Below, piece after piece: positions 37,080-49,468 of a DNA stretch of 64,000 nt; the first letter of the stretch is position 1; each line of letters begins with the position of its first letter. The position numbers and the translations under genes are program-made. A model generated the notes under the pieces. The model searched no databases, was not told the origin of the DNA, and was given only the letters and a program-made list of their open reading frames with translations. This DNA comes from Strigops habroptila (taxonomy: Eukaryota; Chordata; Aves; Psittaciformes; Psittacidae): positions 102,665,725-102,729,724 of the forward strand of contig NC_044277.2 of assembly GCF_004027225.2 (NCBI RefSeq). Direction: 5' to 3'.

Positions 37080-38816
37080 TAGTATATAGCCTTTTTGACC
37101 TTGTTCTCAGAACATCAGAATTAGATATTCTGATTTTCTAGGCAAGTAGATTATTTTAGGAGTGATGGGAAGGATAAGGGAGGTTGTGAAGGAAAGGATG
37201 GATAGTGGGGAAAGATTCCAGGACTATACAAGCAAATAAGGAGATTTGGGTGGACCCGATGATATCCATTGGAAGCTACTGAGCCCAAAGATGAGGATAT
37301 AGTCATCTTTCCAGGAGGTCCTAAAGCAAAAACTGACTTCCAGACATCGGGAGGGTTTACTTTTTATGTTTATTGTGCAGCTTTATTTCTGCTCTGCTCT
37401 ATACGCCCTTCCTAAGCATCTGCTATTGGCCATTGTCATTAGGGTATTGGCTAGATGAATCTTTGACATGACGCAGTTCAGCCCTATACAGATCTTTATT
37501 TATTAACTATTTCTCTAGAAATCAAAGCCTCACTTTTATTTTTGCAGTGCAAATGCCAAGGTTCCCTTTCTTCTGTATAGCAGCAATTCAACATAAAATC
37601 TCTATTCAGGCTAGTGTTAAGCGCATTGTTAAGTGAAGTATGTGCTAACGTAAAGCACATGCTCCTCAACAAAGATGGTTTTAAATGTATTAAGTAGGAC
37701 TAGAGAAGATTCCTTTCAATGCACACAGTGTATTTAATTTTTCATTATTTTTTCCCTATATTCCTTTTCTTTCATACCTGAGTTTGAGTTGATTGACACA
37801 CTAATAAACCCATAAATATTCCTAGCTTATCATTATTTAGCAACAAGTTAGGACAACATGAGCGGAAACCCTTCTGCTATGCAAATATAAAAGTCTATGG
37901 ATACGGTATCCTGAGAACACTGACAAAACCTTGACCTAATGTACAGTTCTTCATAAATATACTACAGTGCCCTTAATCATCAATAAATGAGGATAAAGGG
38001 ACAAACTACTTCACTCTCTCCTCCTCTTTTTAGTGCTACATAAGCCTTTAGAAAGGTGAGCATGATAGGAAATGGCCAATTTGTCAGACCACACTGTTTA
38101 TCTCTGTATCTGGAAGCATATCATTGAAGGTTCCTCTAAAATACATCTGACTCAACAAAAATTCTTAGGAAGAAGGAAATTTAAAACCAGCAAGTAAGAA
38201 AAATTCACAGTTCAATGCTGGAAATGTACAATGACATGAGGTAATGCCTGTATATTAACTTTAATGTTAAAAATGTTTATTGAATTTAAGGATGGTCTCA
38301 TGAAATACACACATTTAACCCATATTTACTGGTGTTTCACATGACTATGTTTGATGGAAAGGGCAAGTGACTGAGTAACACTAGAGTTAGTACACACTGT
38401 GATGTACACATACATGGAAAATGTTTAAAATTGATAAATCCAATTTACTTCCACTTCAGGCTTCTTTCAGTCTGAGCAAATAACAAAAGTGGCTGCAGGA
38501 GAGAGTGTCTGATATTCACTGTCTTTTAAATCAAATCATCTTTGTAACACAGGTATGATAAACGCAATGTCCCCTGTGGGTGAACCTAAAGCTCTCCCTT
38601 GCTGAACACACAGCGACTTCTGTGTTCATGTCTGAGTCATTCTTCTTTAAATAGTTGTTTTCCCATGTGATTCTTGAAAAAACCCCAAAACAAAACATCA
38701 AAACTCTAATTTTATATTACTCAAAAAGTCCAAAATACATACTTACATTTTTTTCTATATTTCTAGTGTTTACTGACATTTCTAATAGCTAAATATTCTA
38801 TATTAAAATCTTATTT
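37080..38816. other. AT-rich region downstream of the TTC21A remnant
   Basis: No coding signal. If TTC21A was once intact, its 3'UTR would have lain in the right-hand end of this stretch on the - strand. Confidence 0.45.
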
Positions 38817-38873
38817 TTAGGGTTTGATTGCTGCTTGTGCCTTTTCTAAAAACTTCTTGAATCTTTGGATAAC
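38817..38873 (-). pseudogene. TTC21A: TTC21A-like last exon remnant
   Basis: After a pyrimidine tract ending CAACTAG the - strand reads VIQRFKKFLEKAQAAIKP and a TAA stop. The family ends in a segment of the same length with KIRKDILDKARASLRP just before the stop. This block alone looks intact. Confidence 0.7.
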
Positions 38874-41128
38874 CTAGTTGAAGAGAAAAAGACGGTTAAT
38901 AATAAATTAAAAATTATTTTTTCTTGTGATGCAATTCAGTTTTTTTCATTACTTAGCTCACAATAAACTTCTATCTCCTCCACACACCCCTTATCCTTTT
39001 GGTAACTGAAAAAAGTTTGAAACCTTCAAGAGATGCAGAAAAAATAGTGGTTTATCACTTGCATGGCTTCTTGAGGTTAATCTGAGTTTAAAACAGCCCT
39101 TTGGAGCTGATATCACAACAGATGTAGAGTTAAAACAGGATATCCCAGAAAGTGTTAAGATAATGAACATGCGACCTGTTTTTTTTTTTTTCTATCTATC
39201 TTGACATTTTAATTAGATTAATGTATACGTTGTGTTAGAGAATCCCAAAAAAGAGAGCTTCAAGGAAAGCATTTTGCTAGGTAATAAGGTCTTATGCATC
39301 TTGCATCCTTGTCCAGCTTGCAAGTCAAATGCTGAACATTTGATTGGCTCACACTACCCAGGGCTGGGAAAAGAGGGCTAACACGATCGCAGCCATTGCA
39401 TTCCTGGGAAAGGAGCCTGTCACCTCACCAGGCCTGTCAGAGCCCAGATGCTGGCACAGGTCTTGGGAACTACATGGTACTGCTTGACTACATGTTGTAT
39501 TTGGGGAGTAAACAAGTACATGGAGATCAATGAACTGGGAGACGAGCAAAAACAACACCTCACTTTTTTTCTGACTCATCAGCATCTGACAATATGTTTA
39601 TTTTCCCTGGTTGTTTTCACTTGAATTCTAGCTTTGGCAGTCTGTTTTGAGCATCACATGGTCTTGGGTCATGTTGTCAAAATAATTTGAACGCTTTCCT
39701 TCTAAGAAAATATAAATCACATGAACTACAGCAATCTACCTTCCTGTGTTAGTGATCGTATCATTATCTTGCACTGTCGTATTACAAAAAACTAATGCAA
39801 GCCCAAACAGGTTGTTAACAGATTGTGAAATAAACCTAGTACTGCCATTTATAGTAAACACCCAATACAGCATGAGAAACCATTGAACATACATCTGCAC
39901 TTTTATCTATCTTGCACCTGAATTCCTACAGACAGGTTCCTAGGATCTCATAATATTGAGGAATTTGTATATGAAATCTCTATAGTAGGGCAACATATTA
40001 TTGACAAACTAGATAAGATACATGAATCAAAAGTTCTTAAAATATCTGTAAAAGCTTTTCAGTTTGTCTGGACATTGAGCACACAAAATACAGAAGGAAA
40101 ACCATCTCCTGTGTTACAGGCAAAGATACAATTTCCAGGAATAAGCTTTTACAGCTGGGTGCTATCAATGTGACAACACGTTTCCTTTGTGCAGTATGAA
40201 GAATTTGGATGATTCAACCCTGAATTATTCAAACCACTGCAAACCAAATCAAGGTCGAAGGGCTCCTTTAAGCAGCAAAGCATGTTACCTGCTTTAATAT
40301 GTTTAATGATTGATGATTAGTTTTCAGCATTCACATAGCTCTATTAAAATCAATAAGTATACATATTCGTGCAGGGAAGCATGTAATTAAATATTTTGCT
40401 GGATCAGGACCAGAATGTTCAGCTAGCTGTAGTTTCACACTGCTGTTTCCCCATATTGATTTGACTATGTTGAAAATCTTGTGAAAGGAGCAAAACATCA
40501 ATAATTCAAATCATTTATACACAACACAGAACTGAAAGAGTAAGTCTTGAGAAATAATGTCCTATTTATTTAAGAGCATAGTAGCTTAATTTTGTCTCCA
40601 GATTCTGCAGAACAGACATAATTCAATCTTGTTTTAGTTTTTGAAGTAACTTGTGCTAGAAAGCAGTTTACTGAAATCCACAGTTTTCATAGTTATGGGT
40701 AAGATTTTCTACAAGCAAATAACCTGAGTGCTTTACAAAAATTAGTCTATGAAGCTTTATAAATACTATACTCCTAACTCCACTGAAATCAATGGAAATG
40801 TTTAGTGTTAATGACATCAGAATCTTACCCTGTGTACTTTCTGGAAAAGTTCACTTTGACCTTAAGTAAAGAGGAAAAAGTACAAGAATAATAGCCTACA
40901 TTTTGTCTCTTTTAATCCTTACTCAACGTGGAAAAAAGTAGTAAACACATTCATGTAACTATTTTACTATGCTTACTTAGTTTCAAAGCTTTTAGTTTAA
41001 AATTAAGATGGAAATGTTATTCACTGTGAAGAAAAAACAGGTAAAAAAAGCAAAGCAGGAGTCTATTAGCAATTTATAATGTGTATGAAAAGATCTAAAG
41101 AATTTTTAGCCTAATTTTTTTGCCATAC

Positions 41129-41290
41129 AAGTACTCTGAGAGCTTTTTCTACGTTGGGTATGCCTGTAGCAGCCATTCAGCAGTATTTCTGTAACATCTT
41201 TACTTGATTTGGGCCCTTTTGCAAACAAGTACAAAACTCCTTTAATTTTTCTGCTGTTCTTACATCCCGTCATGCTGCTTCATTTTTTTA
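41129..41290 (-). pseudogene. TTC21A: TTC21A-like exon remnant with in-frame TGA
   Basis: The - strand reads VRTAEKLKEF, eighteen residues, then KYC, stop, MAA, and NVEKALRVL. TTC21 proteins have VRTAEKLLKEL, eighteen residues, NYCLMA and NVEQAL at the same spacing. The TGA at 41177-41179 stands where a leucine codon is expected. Upstream of 41263 the match continues only in another frame (KMKQHDG), so a frameshift is also present. Confidence 0.8.
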
Positions 41291-42139
41291 ATCCAAACTA
41301 CTGTAACATTAAATTCTATATGGTATTTCCTAGTTTCTCAAATAGTGACTAATATAAAGCAATATGCATCTTCGTCTATAAATTCTGACTACCCTATATG
41401 TAAATGGAGTGGTTATTCTTTTTTTTCCTAAATATCTCATAAATCACACTGTTTCCCAGACTAGAAATTAATCACCTTAAATTACTATTTACATACCTGT
41501 CCTATAACTAATTTAATCCTACTCCAGGTCTTGCAAGTATGGAAGTTTTCAGAAGTGATACATTTTCCTTCATTTTTACATGAAAAGATGCTAAAAAAAG
41601 AATGGTTAGATACTAATATTCTATATGTTGTCAATATGCACATTTGTGCTTTTCCTGCATGTATATTCACGCACTCAAGACTAACAAACTTTTATCTCAG
41701 TAGTATGCACAGGGAATAAGGCATCCTCCTCTATTTTCCCTCCTTTCTTACTTCATTCATGCTGGTGTAAGAAGAAAGGCACATACTCTACAATATCTGT
41801 TTCTCTCAATGTCAGTATTTCTGGAAAAATATTATGGCCTCAAAGCAAGATATGCAGGTACATACCTAAAGAAACAAATCTCTAAGAATAGAATGTGAGC
41901 CAATTTCAGGAAACTCAACATAAAGAAAGAGCAGAAAAAGGCTGAGTGTCTCCACTTACGGATTTCAAGGTGGTGCCTAAGTATTCAAAGTTGGTTGGCG
42001 GAGGTGCCCATCTAGTTTAGCTTCAGTTAAGCATGTGTGCAGTACCTGGTATTTCAGCCAAACTGACAAAAGCATCTAAGATGACAGCAGTTGAAAAACA
42101 TGTGTACTTAGATGCAGAGCAAAGCAATTTTTGACTGAG

Positions 42140-42206
42140 GATTGGAATTTCTCTTGCTTTGTTAAATTATCTCAGGGCTTGATTAGATTGCCCAATGTGC
42201 CTATTT
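42140..42206 (-). pseudogene. TTC21A: TTC21A-like exon remnant with in-frame TAA
   Basis: The - strand reads HIGQSNQALR, stop, FNKARE. The family has YTGEPNDALRHFNKARK at this point. The TAA at 42167-42169 replaces the histidine codon. Confidence 0.75.
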
Positions 42207-43163
42207 GAAAAGAGGGCAATCAATCTTCTCAATACAGTTTCCATATTTACCTATATAGAGAACCATGAAAAAGAAAAGTCTTTTTATAAAAAGAGAATTT
42301 TGAAATATTTGCAGTAAGCATGTATCTGTATACAAATTTATAAACAATAAGTGCAGGAATTTCTTCAGATACATATTTATTTTGTAATATATTGATGGAT
42401 GTACAGGTTTTCACATACATATGCCATCCTTTCATTTATAGCTTCACAGTTCTTACAGTTTTACAGATCACGTGTTTGCCAGTTCTGATGCACAGATTAG
42501 TGCAAAATCAACTATTTAAAAAGAAAAAAAGAGACAAATCAGGCACCAATCATGCAAACTCTGCCAAGGAAGAAGTTAGCCCTGGAGGAGAATGAATTTC
42601 TTTACTTTTCCCCAACTACCACAACTCTTGCATTGACTCATGACTGCTTAAGAACCTAGTTTCTGCTTCTGTGCTTAGACAAAGAGTGCTTCTGCAATTA
42701 ATGAAGTGCTTCTGCTTAGGTATTGAATGAATTTAAACTCTGTCAATGGCATGTCTTTCTGGAAACCTGCCAATTCAAACATCTGTCTGGAACACAGATG
42801 CCTACATTTCTCCAAACTTCTACTTTAAATGTCAAAGTTGATGCTCACTCTCACCCTGAAATCCTAGCAAAACCACAAGCTCCACTAAATGCACAACGCT
42901 CCCTTTGTGAAACAGCAAGCAAACGAATAGATGGGTTGTGCCAGGTGTTAATTATGTTGTTTAACACAATTCACAAAGATACCCTGTACTATGGTGATGA
43001 TGACAAGTAAAATAGTGAAGAGCAATATTGACAAAGAACAGCATTTCCTTTAACAACTGTGGTTTGGAAGGAACCACTTTGAGCAACAGGCAAGGATAAT
43101 TTATTAGAGTAGCATACAGCATTAGGGTATTAGCTCATGCACTCTCCAGTTATGGGTACTTAC

Positions 43164-43252
43164 ATAGCTCCAAACTGGTGATCGGGCAAGCTCCATCAGC
43201 TGTGCCAAGGGTAACGTTACCCATATGGCTGAGCTGCTCTAACAGCTTGTTG
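43164..43252 (-). other. Exon-like block of unknown identity
   Basis: On the - strand, TTTTTTTTGTAG precedes and GTAAGT follows an 89-base segment that is open in one frame for all 29 full codons. I cannot match it to TTC21A although it lies between two TTC21A remnants. It contains the perfect 14-base palindrome GGGTAACGTTACCC at 43209-43222. Confidence 0.25.
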
Positions 43253-44580
43253 CTACAAAAAAAAGTGATTTGTTATCACTCTATTCCTGGCAACAAGGTC
43301 CTCACTTGCCTCAAGCTCTGGAACTTTTCCTCTTACATGCTAAAATGATTTGATTCACTAACCCAGGGAAAATATATTCATATTTCTGCTGGTTATTTCT
43401 CTGTTATTTTTGAAAGCTGAATCAGGCAGGTACAGAATTGGATGATTTTCAGAGCCTGTGCAAAGCAGGTGAGACCATGTGGCAAAGCAGTAAGGCAGGA
43501 GGAAGAGTAGGATCTTCCTGTTCCAGCACAGCAAGTTGTTAAGGGGCTTGAATTTGTATCACGTAGTTAGGCATCAATGTTCAGAAGTAAAAAAAAAAAA
43601 AAATCTACAAAATAAACATTTATTAATGTTTTACTCAGTGCTGCAAACACAGTCCTGTGCAGGCTGAAGGATCTGTGCATATGCTCTCTAATGTGTCTTC
43701 ACATATTTAACACATCCTAGTTGCTTACACCTGTAAAGACCTATCCTGAGCAATCAAGGCATAAAGGAATCACTAAAGTAATAAAGTAAACAGATTCCAC
43801 TTAGAAACAATTTGGATTTCTGTATTCTGCATTATGCAGTAAAAGGAAAAGAAAATTTCTCCATACCAGACCGATTGTATAGACCAAATTAGTTATGTTT
43901 AATTGTATTTTGATATATCATTTACAGATACATATTAGATGTGAAACCCTATAGTTAAAATATCTCATTTTAATGGTAAATGTCAAAAAGTTCTAAAGCC
44001 AAAAAGTAGACTAAGACCTACATGGACTTCTATATACAATTGGAAACTGGGTAATACCCCACATTTGTAGAATATAGAGGTCGTGTAGAACATAGATGTA
44101 TAGAAAATGTTTTGAGATCCCCCAAATAAACAGGTGCCTTTTACAATATGTTACAGGACTTACTTGATTTGTCTCACTGACTGCATTATAGAAAAGCATC
44201 TTGGGCACCGAAATGATCTAAGCCAGGATTTGTCTCCTACTGTTTGCAGATAGAGGACTATTTACAATCAAAGATCTTGTGTGAAGCATCTGCAGTTGAT
44301 ATATTCAAATCAACATACTTCTATTTGGAGTACCCTATTTAACTATATACAGATACCTCTCCCCATCTTCATGCTCCAGTACTTCCCAAAAGAGGTCTTG
44401 ACCTGTTAAGAAGTTTGTATTTTTACCAGCTCTAACTTACAAACAAAGCTGAAAACACAAGCTTAATTTCTGTGCACATGAAGAAATAACATTTAACAAA
44501 CTGAGCCTTAAAGCGGTCACAGAAACTCACGTTCTGCTCTGAAAACCCCAAATCCACAAATATCCTTTGGCATGCCTTAC

Positions 44581-44711
44581 CAGCAGCATAGTCCTTAGCA
44601 GTATTTATATCCAGGTTCCAACAGTAACCATTGTTCTTCACCATTCCAAAGAAAAACATAGTTTTATCAAGGCTACCACCACTTCTCAGCAAATCAACTA
44701 TCTTTCTAGGG
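44581..44711 (-). pseudogene. TTC21A: TTC21A-like exon remnant
   Basis: Flanked by CTTTTCAG on one side and GTAAGG on the other, the - strand reads PRKIVDLLRSGGSLDKTMFF. The family has [20 protein letters not shown]. The preceding residues DNY-TLS are found only in another frame upstream of the apparent acceptor (NFSAL), which suggests an indel. The second half of the block has lost similarity. Confidence 0.7.
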
Positions 44712-45190
44712 CTGAAAAGTTACCTAAAAATTATAAAGCAATAAAGTACATTTTATGTCTTCCTTACAATAACTCAGATGCTTTCAAATCTGGCAAAATG
44801 TAAATATTGACTTAAATAATGCAGAATTTTTCTGTTTTGTTTTGGGTGCTGTAATTATTAAGATCAAGCAATACTGCTTATCTCTTGGGAAAAGGGTAAG
44901 GTTTTTAATAGAGATAATGGTAGAGCCAAAAAGTTCAGGTGCTGATAACGTTTGCAGCTTCTTGAAGTAGAAAGCTCTTCCAGAAAACTTCAGACCTACT
45001 CGTATGCTATACATGACACTACAAAAGTCCTCAGAAATCCTGGATTTTACTCAGAAGGGGAAAATTTTGTAGATGAAATGAAGGAATTGTGGTTTTCACA
45101 TTTTCCTGAGGTGTTTTTTTTTTTTGTTTTTTTGTTTTTTTTTTTAAACTTCGAATGAAAATCTGATCAAACACACAATCTTCAAGCTTA

Positions 45191-45277
45191 TTTAATGTTA
45201 TATTTTTCCACAACATTCTGGTAAAGGTTTATCGCTTGCTCATATTTCTGTTTCCTGAACATGACATCTGACATCAT
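45191..45277 (-). pseudogene. TTC21A: TTC21A-like exon remnant without a donor site
   Basis: After TCTTCTAG the - strand reads MMSDVMFRKQKYEQAINLYQ and continues nine codons to a TAA at 45188-45190. The family has MMMADLMFRKQDYEQA here. No good GT donor is seen where the exon should end, so it reads into a stop. Confidence 0.8.
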
Positions 45278-45699
45278 CTAGAAGATACAAACCCATAAAA
45301 ATAAAAGGAGATGCACAAACAAAATGCCTTACATAGGAACTGGCACTGAACAATATTCCAAATACAGTTCTTTTAAATATTATCAGAATACATAATAAAA
45401 GGATTAATAATTACCATACTGAAAAGAACTTGAGACATTTCCACTTTTTAGAAAGACAGAGGTCCAAACCCATTGTTAGGTGTCACACCGTAACAGACAG
45501 ATCAATGTCACTACTTTGGCATACAATTACCCACAAAAAGCAAACACTTTTTCTATTTACACACGTGTGTATAGAGTGAGTATTCTTTCTGTCCTACAAA
45601 GACTATATCTGGGGACACAGATCTCTGACTTTCATCATTACATTGCTTCACTCCTTTTCTGACTTTTTCCAGAAAAAATTTAGTGATGCTCACCCATCA

Positions 45700-45828
45700 C
45701 ACCAGCAATTTTATTATTAGTACTTTCATCTAAAAACAGTGTGCTGGCGCGTAGACTGGGAAAACAGATATTGGATCTTGACAATCAATCATCCAAATTA
45801 ATATGGGCCAACTTCAGTATTATCTGAG
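45700..45828 (-). pseudogene. TTC21A: TTC21A-like exon remnant with TGA
   Basis: After TCTCAG the - strand reads IILKLAHINLDD and then TGA at 45785-45787. The family has IMLELARLYLAQDD followed by D-S-C. Shifting one base restores DCQ, consistent with a one-base indel. The left end of the block is a guess. Confidence 0.6.
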
Positions 45829-45829
45829 A

Positions 45830-47900
45830 AAATAAGAAGTAATTAAAAATGAAGTATTTCGATAACGAGTTTAATAAGTATCAAGAGCCTCTTATTTTCT
45901 CTCTACTGAGTTCTATCATACAAGGCAGAAATAGAGAAGATCTTTTTTTTTCAACTCAATTTCAATCCATTTTTATAATTAAATCAAAGATAGATTTCCC
46001 TATTAGCACAACAATTCCAGTATACAAGTAATTATGAATAATCAGCAAAGGATGTTCTTTGCTGATTTTTCTCATGCATCATTAGTTATCTGAAGTGACA
46101 GGGCTACTATTATTTCTATCATGAATAAACAACTAGAGGAAACATGTAGGAAGTCAAATACAAATAATAATAAGATGGCACTCTTTGAAAATCAGTGTAA
46201 TCTGGAAAAATGTTAATAGCAGTTCTATTTAAATGAAGCTGCATGTGCTTGCCAGACATTAACACTTGTAATATGTTGCATATCATTAGTTCTCAGTAAA
46301 AGCGGAGATGGCATTCATATTTAATGCAATGCTATTTTCTGTCAGTTAATGGCCCTGAGTATCAAGAAGCATTCACAAATGTAAATGGGAGCTTTCCCAA
46401 ACCAGTATATTATGGGCTTTAAAAACTAGTTTTTATTGCAGGTAGAAAACCATACCTTCACCTGCACATAGCTGTCTTGTACCATCTGAGATGCCACACA
46501 GTATCTCACCTCACTTTCAGATACTGTTCCAGAAAGGCACTAGCATCCTGTCACTCATGAGTAACAACTAACAGTCGTGTTCAGATTTCTCGGGCATCTC
46601 AGCTGGCACTGGAAACCTGTGTTTAAGCAAATGAATTAGGACCATAGGCATTATGCAGACATGTTAATGTTGACCTGAACACCACCTTAATCAGCACCAA
46701 GGACATATTCCACCAAGGACAATACTACTGCCATCAAGCGGTTTCCAACTCCACATCAAGTTCACTTTGCTCAAGCAATAAAATGCATCTTTTGAATGAA
46801 GTTCAACATCTTTAAGAGATGGAAACCCCCACATTTTTCAGGACAATAAAGGACTTGTAAATCACCTGCACAAGTTCAAGATTAAATCAATCACCTAAAG
46901 AACATGCAGTTTCAACAGGTTTGATCTACTATATGCTCTTCCTCTTTATTTTGAATAATGAATCTCTGTAATCTGTCCTCGGTAATTCTTAGTTCCTATT
47001 CTCAATTATTTTGACCCAAAACATTACTGCTTGTTTATGGTCACTTTCATTGATCATCTTAAACTTTATTATAGGCATACTGTTGTACAAATAGTTTGTA
47101 TGACAATGAGCAAAGAATTAGTCTTCCATTAACATTTTTCATTGTTGTTTATTTTTTTACCTAAACTCATTCACAGCATTTCTTCTGAATTGCAAACTTG
47201 CTTCTGAAGCTTACTGTGCTCAGACGTTTAATATTTGAGAACATTTACTCCTTTGAAATATGAATTTGAGTGTTTACTCCTTTATAATTTCTGATGAGTT
47301 CTACAGTTCTGAAAGAGGCTAAAGATCTTTATTCACACTACGTGATTCTTCTGCCATACAGAAAAATTACTTGTACAATGGTGATGATAAACCCCAATTA
47401 TAAGAGCTACAGCTGAGAAATGCCTATTTTTCTCCACTGATTGAAAAAAGAACCAACGACTAACTCAGCTGTAGCTTTTCATACTGTATCTACATATCTA
47501 AACGTATTTTAGAAGAGTCAGCATGCACTTCACATATCAACTTTCATCTGTATAGGAATCTTTGGAAAAGACTGATATTGCAAGCAAGCTGTGATTGCTA
47601 AGCTTACAAAGAACTTTGAAAAATAAGCATTTAAAATTTACAGTACTCTGCAGAATCTGCATGTTCCATATTACACTATTTTAGTTCCATTATTTAGTTC
47701 CATTCCATGAATGATAAATTACATTTCTTTCAAAATTCAGTATCTGCAGAAGCAAAGACCTCATGTAGATATCATTGTGTGAAAATGCCATAACACTGCA
47801 TTATTGACACTTGTGACAAGCAACATGTAATAGCATACGGAAAAAAAACCCTTAGCTATATTTTTACACCTTTTCTGTGCATAAATATGTTCCAAAAGAC
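45830..47900. other. AT-rich stretch where the TTC21A 5' half would be expected
   Basis: I searched the - strand by eye for the central TPR exons of TTC21A and found none convincing. No other coding signal is present. Confidence 0.45.
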
Positions 47901-48900
47901 AACACAGGCGGGACAAGATGTGGAAAACCTCTGAGTTCATCCAGCAGTTCAGCCGTGCCCTCTCTCTTAGCCTCCATTGTTTCCCTGACAGGACTTAATA
48001 CTGAATTTGCTTTTTGGCTATTTGTGATTTCTGAAATGACACTCTGTAAATTCTCAATCTCACTTCAGATTGCTGCTGAACAGCTCTGAGGCCACCATTT
48101 CACAGGTGGAATTAGGATTTTTTTCCCACACATATAATTTAATGTTTAACTACACTTCATTATTCCTGTGTTTTTACGGCCCACCTAATCTTCTAAGATC
48201 CTTCTGCAGTTCTGCAATTGCTCCTTAGTTCTGCTATACTCTGAATAATCCCATGACATCAGTACACTTGGTCACCTCACTGCTTATCTCTTTTTCCAGA
48301 ACTTTCAGAACATGAAGAAGAGCATCTAAGTCTTTGGGTTGTGGGGTTTTTTAATAACTCTTTGGATGACCTTTCCAAGCAGTGATCACTCACTCCTATC
48401 ATCTATTATCTTTTAAGCACTCATCTAAATAAAGATATTTTACGGTATTGCTGCTCAGTTTCCTTAAAAGCCCTTGATAAAGCTTTGATAAAGGACTTTT
48501 TGAAACCCATGCAACCAGATCACTCCTTTCTGTATGTTTGCTAACAGCTTTAGGAACTCCAATAGACGTTTGAGACATGAAATGCCTTTGTCAGAGCCAC
48601 GCTGACTTTTTCCAAGAATATAATACTCGGGTACCCACTAAACCTATTATTATTATAGTTTTTACTACTTTGTTGACAGAGGCCTACAGAATCCCCTTCA
48701 GATCTCTACTAGAATCCTTTTTAAAAACTACAGTATTTGGTATCTTCCAGTCCCCTGCAGCCAATGTGCTTTTAAACAAGAAGTTGAATCCAACTGTTTG
48801 CCAGTGTGCTGTTTCATTCCTGTGTTCTTCTGAAGAGATTTGGGTAAGTACCATCCATTCCTGCAAGTTTTATTGTACGCTTTGTGTGTTCATAGGCTTT
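47900..48900 (-). mobile_element. Possible ancient LINE (CR1/L3-like) fragment
   Basis: The style of the sequence (phrases such as TTCCAGTCCCCTGCAG, AGAGCCACGCTGACTTTT and GCTTATCTCTTTTTCCAG) resembles old, heavily diverged amniote LINE copies read in antisense. No intact frame remains and the family assignment is uncertain. Confidence 0.35.
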
Positions 48901-49424
48901 TAAACTCCACCTTCATATAAGACACATGCTCTGACAAGTTCCCTATAAAGAAAGGTCTGGAGATGGGAAACTCCTCACTATCTTCCATGGTAAGCACAAA
49001 TAATTCCTGTAGACTTTCTTTGCTAAGATATTCTATCTCCTAGGTACTCCTTTTGTACTGGGATCAGACTCTGTTCTCCACCATCTACTTTCGGTGTGTC
49101 TGAAGAAATATTTATTTCTATTATAGGTAGAAATACAATTGCATGGCCAACACCACAGCTGTTAGAAGAGATGTTCTGAAGAAAAGGAATTTAAGAAAAA
49201 ATATAATTACGTGATAAGGTTCCCAAATATACATAGCAGGAAACACAGAAAAATATTTGACACAGTTTTATTTTTTCTGAACACCCACATGCACTCCTAC
49301 CATATGCTCAATGAAGGCAATGCACAGATCTGCAATCACAGCTTAGAGATAACACCAGGAAACAGTTACTTAAAAAGACTCCTGAGAACATCCTGGTCTT
49401 TCTTTGGAGAAAACTGATCCAGAA

Positions 49425-49468
49425 TGTATGGCTTTCATGCACAAATAGTTGTGCATGAAAGCCATACA
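49425..49468. repeat. Perfect 20-bp inverted repeat with 4-base loop
   Basis: Arms 49425-49444 and 49449-49468 are exact reverse complements around the loop ATAG. The arm reads TGTATGGCTTTCATGCACAA. There is no clear target-site duplication and no internal sequence to suggest a standard MITE. Confidence 0.9.

Larger units (their letters stand above)
38817..45828 (-). pseudogene. TTC21A: Decayed TTC21A (IFT139-family TPR protein), 3' half
   Basis: Six blocks on the - strand resemble successive exons of the C-terminal half of TTC21A/TTC21B, in protein order from right to left: about 45823, 45277, 44711, 42199, 41263 and 38873. In-frame stops lie in three of them (45785-45787, 42167-42169, 41177-41179), one block runs into a stop where an exon should splice, and frame breaks occur near 41264 and 44711. 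TTC21 proteins are TPR-repeat ciliary proteins; TTC21B is IFT-A subunit IFT139 and TTC21A is linked to sperm flagella. The position between CSRNP1 and GORASP1 on the opposite strand matches human TTC21A. No 5' half was found. Alternatives are a fast-evolving expressed gene with assembly errors, or a retained fragment. The multiple independent lesions favour a unitary pseudogene. Confidence 0.8.

Noticed and set aside
39349-39585. 78-codon - strand frame between the last two TTC21A blocks
   Set aside because: The translation does not resemble TPR sequence or the TTC21 family.
42723-43010. 95-codon + strand open frame
   Set aside because: No homology recognised, no splice context, and it lies within the TTC21A remnant interval on the other strand.
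48577-48903. 108-codon + strand frame
   Set aside because: Within a region that looks like an old LINE; no coding constraint visible.
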